From Margaritispora aquatica (Eukaryota > Ascomycota > Leotiomycetes > Helotiales > Discinellaceae): a stretch of 64,000 nt of DNA. Positions 56,051 to 64,000 of the stretch are shown in pieces (the first letter of the stretch is position 1; every line of letters starts with the position of its first letter). A program made the position numbers and the translations under genes. The notes beneath the pieces are model-generated. The model searched no databases. It was given only the letters and a program-made list of their open reading frames with translations, and was not told where the DNA came from. The stretch spans positions 1-64,000 of the forward strand of contig VJWN01000031.1 in the NCBI GenBank assembly GCA_007644065.1. The letters are read 5' to 3'.

Positions 56051-59000
56051 TTAAAAGTTTGGCCTTTGCAGTCGTTGAAACGTGGCTGGATTTAAGTCGT
56101 GAATGACTTCCTTCAGGGCACCATCTGCCATCACTGCCACCATATCCCGTCCAGGTTTTGCGTATTGCGTCAAGACGCTAAGTCTATGCGCCACGATAAT
56201 TACAGTATGGCCCTGGTCGGTGAACTCTTCGCTCATGATATGGTAGATGGTTGATTCCGTGTTGGAGTCTAGTGATGACGTGACCTCATCCAAGAGAACC
56301 ACGGGTTTGACCCCAGAGCGTCTCAATGAGTCGGCTTTGACGAGTGCTCGTGAGAGCGCGAAGAGCTGCGCCTGTCCTACAGAGAGCTCCTGGAACTGCG
56401 AGATCTTCAGGTCTAGGATGGGGTGCTCGCCAAACTCAGAGATGTTGACGACGGTTGTTCCATTTTGCCTGAATCGGGCCGCTCCTGCAGAGAAATGCAA
56501 CCACAAACCCGCTTTGGACAATGCACTGATGATAGCCTCGTCTGATGCCAATATATCAGGGTCAAGATTAAAGCGCAAGGTCTCGTTCGACAAGACAAGA
56601 GGGTCCTGAGACACGGCGATGAAGCACCTTCCCCTCAGCAACTCTAGCTTCACTTCCTTGATGTTGATGCCATCTATCTCAATCTTGCCCGACTGCAATT
56701 CCAGGAGCCGAAGAAGCGTGGCCAGCAAAGTGCTCTTACCGCTGCGTAAGGGTAAGCCTCTCAGGTGCATGGATACTGTGAAAAGAGGGTGTGACTGACC
56801 TTCCAGTACGTCCGCAGATAATAAGTCTCTGTCCCGCGGGAACACTCAGGCTCAGGCTCTGTAGAGCCAAAGACTCGCATCTAATTATTGTACATCTTAG
56901 ATGAGATCGGTATACTCAAACTATAGGGAACTTACTGGTAAGACGCGGTAACATCCTTAAATTCGACAAGTCCTCTAGAAGGCCAGTTGTCCGGAGGATC
57001 CAAGCTCGAGACCTTCGCACCTTCATGGGGAGTCATCCTCTCAAGAGTTTTCAAGCGAGCCATAGCCCCAAGAGAAATCTCTAGCATCGTCCAGTTTTCC
57101 ACAAGTTTGAGCAATGTAGTATTTGCTACGAGCATGATATTGAGCGCAATCCCCACTTGCGCACCGCTAACATGTTCTCGGAAAGCTACAGCCATAGCAA
57201 CGACACCACTTGCAATAGTGGCTGCTAAAAGATCGAGGAAGAGGTTGAGCCACCGCTGGAGACAGAGAAGAAGAAATTCCGGACGCTGAGAGTTATCGAC
57301 GCGCAGGCTATTCTCCTCTACGATTGCCTTCGACCAGCCAAACGAACGTATAGTCTCAAGACCTTCGACCTGGCCATGTGAGATCAGTCGAGAATGCTAA
57401 TTGGGTGTGGGTACTCACAGATTCCAAGAAGCTTGAAAAGACACCTGCCTGGGCCTCCAGCTCTAAGAATCGTAATTGTCTTGAGGTCCGGAGATAAACC
57501 TTTTGGATAAAGTAAACCAATATCATGCATGCCGGTAGAGAGACCATGAGCCATTTCTGAGTAAAGAAAAGAAGCATGATCTGCATAAGCAGTTTGAAGA
57601 ATTCTGATAGTGTCATTATCATCTTCAGGAGATTTCAGATCAGATTTGAATACATACGTGTGACAACAGTTTGCAGTGCTGAAGGCAATCTCTTGTCAAC
57701 CAGCTGGATATCTTGACTGAATCTGAAATTCATTAGCACACATCAAAATGTGGAAATATAGAACCTCCCTGTTCAAAATAGAGCCATTTTCGGTTTTAGA
57801 GAAGTATGACAAAGGTGCACTAATACTCATTAGCTATTTTGTAATGCTCTCACTTAGATCTTATAAAAGAAAAGTATGCTATGCTAACCAGGTGATGATC
57901 TGTAAAAGACGTTGGTGGATACTTGAGCCTGATTGTGGAGCAATCCGGACCAGAACAGACCTGTGGGCAGTTTTAAGTATAATAGTTGGCTGGAATTGTC
58001 AGAAACACGTACCACATCTGAACACTTGTTGAAATCCACGACATGCTCGACAAGAAAAGGAATCCAAGAATGTAGAAAGTGGTACTTTCGCCACTAGATT
58101 CTGTCCATAGCTGTAGCCAATATTGGGGTATTGTAATGAAGAACGAATATGAGAATGTGGTAGCGATAAGAATGGAAATATTGGCAAATCCGACAAAGCC
58201 AAAATAGTAACCTTTTGGATTCTTTAGCGTATTCATAACTTTGAGAAAACCACTTACCATAGAGAGAATAGTCTCCTGTTTGTCTGGAAAGATCAATTTC
58301 AGCTTCATCCTTGGCTCGAAACTGAGCATTGAGTTTATCAAAGTTTGCCGACAAGACAGCGTTGTCCTTGTCATAATGACTGGAAGAGAATTTTACTATA
58401 GACTCAACCTGGGCTTCAATCTTCTGCCAACTTCCTTGATCTATGATGCCGTTATTCTCTAGAAGCACAATATGCTCTGCACTGTGGAAGTATTGTGCTA
58501 CCTATAAGTAAGTCAAGAGCATGAAATTAAGCGAGGGGAACTGACAAGAGTTAGAGACAAGAATTACGGTCGTCCTCAACCGCCGGATCAGACCAGTGAG
58601 TCCAAAAAGGTTATCGAATACAGCTTGCTCCGTTTCACCATCCAATCCACTGAATGTATCATCTAGCAGAAGCAAGTCGCATCTTGCAAACAGTGCACGC
58701 GCGAGAGCCTAAAGTCGTCAATATAGCTCATACACGAAGTCTTCAAACGCATACCACTCGCTGCCGCTGTCCTCCCGACATATTGAGTCCTTTGCTGCCA
58801 ATTTGGGTCTCATCCCCATCTGGAAGAGAACTCAAATCATGCATCAGACAGCAAGCATTCATTACCTCTAAATACCACTTTTCATCATCTTGGTTCATGA
58901 CCCCGTAGATGGTAGTTGGGCCTTGGATGGCATCTTTGATGGTACCACTTGGGAGCCACGGTGTCTGAGCACAATATGCTATCTGCTGAGTCGATATGCT

Positions 59001-61148
59001 GATTGAGCCATGGGTAGGAACAACTTCGCCAAGTATTGCACGCAAAAGGGTCGATTTGCCACTCCCAGTCGGGCCAGAGATTATTGTGAGTGACCCCGCA
59101 GCTACTTCAATGTTTATATTAACCAAGATTGTGCGTTCATGACCAAGTTTTACTTCACACAATTGAAGAGCCAGGCTCGATTTCGTCAGGTTGAGGGTAG
59201 GCTTTGGCAGTGTCTCACGATTGGGGTGCAGAGATGGTCGAAGCAGAAAAGCTTGTATTCTTTCGAATCCAGCAAAGGCTGCCACAGCACGAGGTACAAT
59301 TGTCATGACCATGTTTGCAGGGTGGGTCACCATGCTTAAGATTGCCATAGTAGTGAAAGCAGTCTCAGTATCTAGATTGCGGCCATGAGCCCCTGATATG
59401 ATTGCAAAGATGACTAGTGTGATAGCCGGCGTGAATATTCCAAGGGCATTCGCTATGTACACATCAGCTTACGTATCAAATTTAGCATTACTCACTGCTT
59501 GTGACGAACCGGATGCATTATAATATACCACGACCCATCGAAGTTTCGAAGCTGCGTAGAGCTCTTCACCTCGAAGTTTTCCAATACGGCGAGCAAGATT
59601 TTCCTGGAACCCTAGCATTTTGACCACTTTCATTGAGCCGAGCAAAGAGGTGATAGCGGCAACGCGATTTTGCGTTGCTTTGTTCCAGGCCTTTTGTCGA
59701 GATTGTAGATGTTTGGCAACGAATCTGCTCATGTGCGAACACACTAAAAATCTTAGGGTGGAGTCAGAGAGATATAGGTAAATACGTACAGTAGATCAAT
59801 ACAAGCGGAAGCGGAAAGATCCAGCCAACCTGACTGGCCAAAAGACCCAAACCAATCAAGACCTCAATGACCTGAGCCCATGTCTCATGGACCATTCGGC
59901 CAATATCAACGAGACTGCCTGCATCGGTACTCATAAGCGCAGTAGCTTCTCCGTCGTCGTACGAGACGCTGGGTGAATGCATAGTCTTATCATGTATCAT
60001 TCCAACGAGAGCACTCTTAGTCACGAGTTCCAGCCTGTTGATACAGTTTTGATACACTGCTGTAGAAAGCTGAAGTTACTTGTCAGTCAATGTTAAGAGA
60101 AAAGCTGCATAAGGATTCTTACCGCCAGACTAATATAGATACTTATGGCTGAGACCACAAGCCAGTAACCACGGGTACTCTCATCTCCAACTGGTGACAC
60201 TACAACGTATCTAATGGATTCTTTGATCAAAACAGGCTGGGAATAGCGAAACAGAATCACGAATAGTCGAGGGAGCACAGCAGCAAGAAACGGGCGTTTC
60301 ACACATTTTAGCAAAGCAAGAGGCAAAGAACTCGACGTTTCGGGTTTAACTAGTGATATGAGACGGGTGAATTTGATCGTTTATGGATACTGACGAACCT
60401 CGCTGAGACCATGCACGAAGCATGGCAATCCTTATAAACTCGGGCTTTATATCTCGGCTGAGGGGCGGCAGATCTGTGTTGACAAGCACATTCCTGTACC
60501 CCCAAAAGAGGATTGGATTGATCCATGTGAAAAAGACCCTACTCAAAACGCTGCAGAGCTCTTCTGGAGATTTTTCCTTGCTGGCTGCACTCAATTCAGG
60601 ATGTTTGGGCATGCTCTCCAGTATCAAAAGAGCCAAATTTATGAAGAAACGAAACAGCACAGGAGAGACAAGTTCTGCCTGCCTACCACTCTTTGAAGGA
60701 ATTGTTAAGTATACGGCATCGCAAACTAAAGATGCCAGAAAGTATACCGTCGCGAGATCGGAAGACTTGGAGGACCGCTGTTCTAAAAGCAGAAGCAAAC
60801 TGATGCCCAAAGCAGCAAGCGTAGAAGCAAACAGTGAAGTTAGAAAACAGCTCTTTGGCTGAGCATCGAGAATTGAAATTTTTATCCAATACGACAATAT
60901 TATGATCGAAAGCAATACTCCCAAAATCTAGAGTCATCGTTAAGTTAGAAACGTGGATGAATAGAGAGGGTTGGAACACCGACAGCTTTAGAAAATCCTC
61001 GCCAGTTTGCACCGCTTATAATACTCGAACTGCGAAGCTTCCATAGTCTAAATGGAAGCAATAAAAGGAATATCGCGGCACAACTTGATGATATGATATT
61101 TACAACATAAGTAGAATCTGATGCCATTATGTGTGGATGATTTGACAT
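56051..61148 (-). CDS. ABCC (MRP-type) full-length ABC transporter, many exons
   Basis: A minus-strand gene with roughly a dozen short introns; total near 1,450 residues. The start is MSNHPHIM (61148) or MASD (61127). The order is TMD0 (five hydrophobic spans), linker (SPEELCSVLSRVFFTWINPI), TMD1, NBD1, TMD2, NBD2. NBD1 has Walker A GPTGSGKST near 59060, signature LNMSGGQRQR near 58770 and Walker B CDLLLLDDTFSGLD near 58660. NBD2 has GRTG/SGKST with Walker A split by an intron (56800-56745), signature LSVGQ, Walker B PVVLLDEVTSSLD and VAHRL. NBD1 carries Asp for the catalytic Glu, normal in ABCC proteins, and ILVSNS where the switch His is expected. NBD2 keeps E and H, so ATPase work should depend on site 2. 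The substrate is unknown; these pumps export conjugates, drugs or metabolites. Exon edges in TMD2 are not fully resolved. Confidence 0.85.
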
Positions 61149-62125
61149 AGGTAAAAATAAACGATACTTTCGCCAAGCATATATAGTGATTCCTATCCAC
61201 AAGATCGCACTTGCTGTGAAATACACAGCAATTCTCAAGCGTCTACTTGCGCGAAAGTGAGGAATTATAAGACGATTTGAATGACAGTAACAGAACACGT
61301 AGTCTCATTTCTTAATACAGAACACCTGCCTAAATAGGAAAACTTGCCTTATGCGTTGAAAACTCTATGGAGATACTATACTAATGCTGACACAAACAAC
61401 CCAGTCAATAAACTTTCCCAACATGCATCCTCTGCATCAACGTTTCATCCCACTTTCTTGCATCTGTGCAGCGAATAGAAATAGGATCCGCTTGTACCCA
61501 ACTAATAATCTCCTAAATAAAGCGTAGCGTGTTAAAGCTGGCGGTTAAGATGGCTGTTGAGAGAGTGGTATAAAATGTATTAGTGTGGTGAAAACTGTTT
61601 GGGTCAAAATAATGGTTATGAAATCAAGGGCTAGAGAACAAAGGATTCACAGAGAGCAACTTTGCTTGGCTTATATTGGGTTACAAATGGCTGTAGGTAT
61701 TGATTAGCGACCAGCAACCATAAAATCATCAGATTAGAGCTATAATAAAGCACGTTGATTTCAATGTTTTTCGGTTTCTCCATTTCACTATCCATCCCCA
61801 TCATTATCAACACTAATCATCTCGTCAGTCATAACATTTAGCTAGGTAGGTACAATCTTCCTCCAATATTGACTCTGAACAATAAGGTAACCATCATCCA
61901 TCCCATATCTCCACCAAAACTTCATGTAGACCTCGCTGTGGAGCAGTAGGTATGTAGGTAATTTTTACAGATCCAATGACCAAAGACACAATCCATTACA
62001 CGCCGAAACTCCATCCTCCAATTCAATCCAAATCCATCGCTTAATGCAATGCAATCAAGTCCATTTCGTCGTCAAGTCAAATTGCCACCACTTGTCTGCT
62101 CCCTCTAAACCTCTCAATCACTCAC
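61149..62125. other. ABC gene promoter / 3' flank of next gene
   Basis: The frame is open for ~50 codons upstream of the chosen start (to 61298), without ATG, so translation from there is unlikely. The rest has no coding signal. Confidence 0.45.
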
Positions 62126-64000
62126 CTAGCTAAACTCCACTGTCCCCACCCCTGCCCCTCCACTACCACCAGCCCTCGCATTCCTCTCTAACCTCCGCCT
62201 CCGCCTCCTCTCAGCAGGATCGACCGTATCAGCACCACTAACACTTGGACTCATGGCGCTCCATGTGCCGTGACTCTCGGGACTGCCCAGACCGCTGCCA
62301 GCGACACCACCACCAAGCCCACTCGGCTCTCCTGGTCGACCACTGTAATAGGCACTATCCTTGGGTCTCCTACCAGCTGCAAATGCCGGGTTGGGTGGAC
62401 TCAAGGGCTCCATGACGGGTGGAGGAGCAGCGAACACTGGTCCTGAGCCGGAAGGTCCCGCTTCGGCGTTCTCGCGACGATAGCGTCGTCTCGAGGCAGC
62501 TGTGTCAGTTCCACTGAGGGAGGAGACTGAATCTCTCCTTTTTCTGCGCTCGGAGCGTTTATTCTCTTTAGCGGCTGCTTGTTCCTCCTCTGTCAAGCGA
62601 CGGAGAGTAACGTGGCGGTCCTTGTCGTTGTGGATCTTCATCTTGATGCTCACGGGTGGACTGGCCACGCCTCCTGATGCGGCGCCTGGATCGCCAATTC
62701 GCGAGCGAGAGCGCTTTCGTCGTGCTTCTTCTTCTGCAGCGAGACTAGCTGCTCCTGCTGCTGCAAGGGCAGCTGCTGCTTCGCCTTCTCTGCGTCTACG
62801 CTCTGAGGGCCGGCGATGGGGATGGCCGCCTGCTGAGTTGTAGGCCTCACTTCCAGACTCGGAGTGCAAGACGCCTACTGTGTCGGGAGGTGCTGGTGGC
62901 ATGGAGATAACCGTCTCTGCGATGTCATGACGAGACCTTGATGGATTCATAGATGTGCCTGCGACGGTGCTAGCCAGGCCTGAGGGAGGAGGTGGTGGTA
63001 TGGCACCAGGACGCATTTCATGTGGATTGTCGATCAAAGAGGAGAGGTCTGAAGATTGCGGTATTGAGTCTCGTCGTCCATGTCTGCCGCCTGAATATCC
63101 ATCGCCTGTCAGACGTGCAGGAGTACCTCCTTTACGAGCGAGTCGTTCTTCTTCAATCCTCTGCGCCTCTAATCTGTCCAATTGCTCCATCTGCTTCTTG
63201 TCTTTTCTATCCTTCATCTTCTTCGCAAACCAGGCCAGCCCAAGACCTGCTAAGAGGCCATTTCGAGCGCCATGTGATTTTTCTGTTCGTCGAGATGGTG
63301 ACAATGTAGAGTCGTAATAGGAGTAATCATCCGAATCATAAGAGTCTCTCCTCCTGATCGGTCGAGGTGTAACTGGGCGAGGCTCAGATGCACTAATAGC
63401 TGCAGCAGCCAACACAGGATCTCCAGGTCCAGGTAGAATTGGACCGGACGGCCTTCCTTCAACACGATGGATCCGAGTATCCTCACTAAGTTCGCTATCT
63501 CCATATCTCCTTGATGGCTTTGAAGGTGTGTCATGAGCCACAGATGAGTAATCGTCTTCATCACGTCTCCTCTGTCGCTTGTCATACCAACTCTTCGCCC
63601 ATCCTGCTGCTCCCACCAGCGCAGCACCTTTCACCAACTTTCCTCCGAGGCCAGGTTTCCTCCCACCGTCGTGTTTTTCGTCAATGAAGCTTCCGCTTTC
63701 CCTTCGACTGGACAACACATCATCTCTTCGTGATTTTCCACTATTTCTTCGTCCAAGTAATGCACCAATTCCCGCTCCCGCGAGTAAAGGCCCAAACAAT
63801 CCTCCTCCTGATTTCCTGTCCCTCCTCTCAGAAATCATCGATCCTCCATAGCTAGTCGATCTCCCCACTCCCTCGCCCATAATTGGAAGCGCCCTATAAC
63901 TCAGCACAAACAACAGCACCAACAAAAGGAACATCCACACGGCATACACGATGAAAGTATACTTTGGACTCCCATAGAGCGTCAAACCTAATGGAACCTG
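62126..64000 (-). CDS. Single-pass membrane protein with glycine-zipper and disordered tail, partial
   Basis: The frame is open through the right edge, so the start lies outside; 625 codons are visible. The first residues include one strong membrane span (YTFIVYAVWMFLLLVLLFVL). A glycine-zipper-like segment follows (LFGPLLAGAGIGALLGRR), then LGGKLVKGAALVGAAGWAKS and a later GLLAGLGLAWFAKK, separated by Arg/Ser/Asp-rich disordered stretches. The C-terminal half is low-complexity, with Arg-Arg-Arg clusters, poly-Pro and Ala runs and Gly-rich repeats. I know similar proteins only as uncharacterised fungal membrane proteins. A short helix QLDRLEAQRIEEERLARK is probably coiled. No catalytic motif is visible. 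Confidence 0.8.
   Translation of the reverse strand, partial: QVPLGLTLYGSPKYTFIVYAVWMFLLLVLLFVLSYRALPIMGEGVGRSTSYGGSMISERRDRKSGGGLFGPLLAGAGIGALLGRRNSGKSRRDDVLSSRRESGSFIDEKHDGGRKPGLGGKLVKGAALVGAAGWAKSWYDKRQRRRDEDDYSSVAHDTPSKPSRRYGDSELSEDTRIHRVEGRPSGPILPGPGDPVLAAAAISASEPRPVTPRPIRRRDSYDSDDYSYYDSTLSPSRRTEKSHGARNGLLAGLGLAWFAKKMKDRKDKKQMEQLDRLEAQRIEEERLARKGGTPARLTGDGYSGGRHGRRDSIPQSSDLSSLIDNPHEMRPGAIPPPPPSGLASTVAGTSMNPSRSRHDIAETVISMPPAPPDTVGVLHSESGSEAYNSAGGHPHRRPSERRRREGEAAAALAAAGAASLAAEEEARRKRSRSRIGDPGAASGGVASPPVSIKMKIHNDKDRHVTLRRLTEEEQAAAKENKRSERRKRRDSVSSLSGTDTAASRRRYRRENAEAGPSGSGPVFAAPPPVMEPLSPPNPAFAAGRRPKDSAYYSGRPGEPSGLGGGVAGSGLGSPESHGTWSAMSPSVSGADTVDPAERRRRRRLERNARAGGSGGAGVGTVEFS

Overview
This window looks like a chromosome fragment of a filamentous ascomycete (Pezizomycotina). 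The introns are short (mostly 44-58 nt), with GT..AG ends and CTAAC/CTGAC-type branch sites. Genes are monocistronic on both strands. The content includes fungus-specific families: But2-like and 2EXR proteins, PaxU-type DUF829, CBM1-GH62, an LPMO-like secreted protein and an ABCC transporter. Wall-degrading enzymes and the overall style suit a plant-associated Leotiomycete such as a Sclerotiniaceae-like fungus. That placement is inference, because no rRNA or other marker is present. I found no convincing functional tRNA, rRNA or CRISPR.

Left arm (1-28.2 kb), gene-dense. It holds a partial But2-like gene, a Ser/Thr-rich secreted protein, an orphan four-exon secreted or membrane protein and a small Cys-rich secreted protein. 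These are followed by housekeeping genes: a flavin-reductase-domain protein, mitochondrial ribosomal protein bL31m, retromer subunit Vps5, Mediator subunit Med11 and TFIID subunit TAF5. Next come a 2EXR protein, a LIM-domain protein, a GST-like protein, two uncharacterised proteins, a double zinc-knuckle protein, a GNAT acetyltransferase and a GH5 exo-beta-1,3-glucanase.

Middle (28.2-40 kb), gene-poor and AT-rich. It is built from diverged tandem repeats with nucleosome-like spacing: about 166 bp at 28.8-31.3 kb, about 165-183 bp at 36.3-37.0 kb, about 169 bp at 37.6-38.2 kb and about 182 bp at 38.65-39.34 kb. It also holds a Tc1/mariner transposase relic that stays in one frame but has its Trp codons turned into stops, the pattern expected of repeat-induced point mutation (RIP). 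An intact secreted LPMO-like gene sits as an island inside this compartment.

Right arm (40-64 kb), gene-dense again. It holds a histidine phosphatase, a DUF829/PaxU-like hydrolase, a MAPEG protein, a Golgi-type glycosyltransferase and a 2,464-residue coiled-coil protein of unknown function. A CBM1-GH62 arabinofuranosidase, a full-length ABCC transporter and a partial single-pass membrane protein complete it.

Gene models were built by hand from reading frames and splice signals. For most genes every exon phase was checked and closes. The ABC transporter, the Cys-rich gene at 4.6-5.2 kb and the zinc-finger-like fragment at 33.4 kb are less certain.
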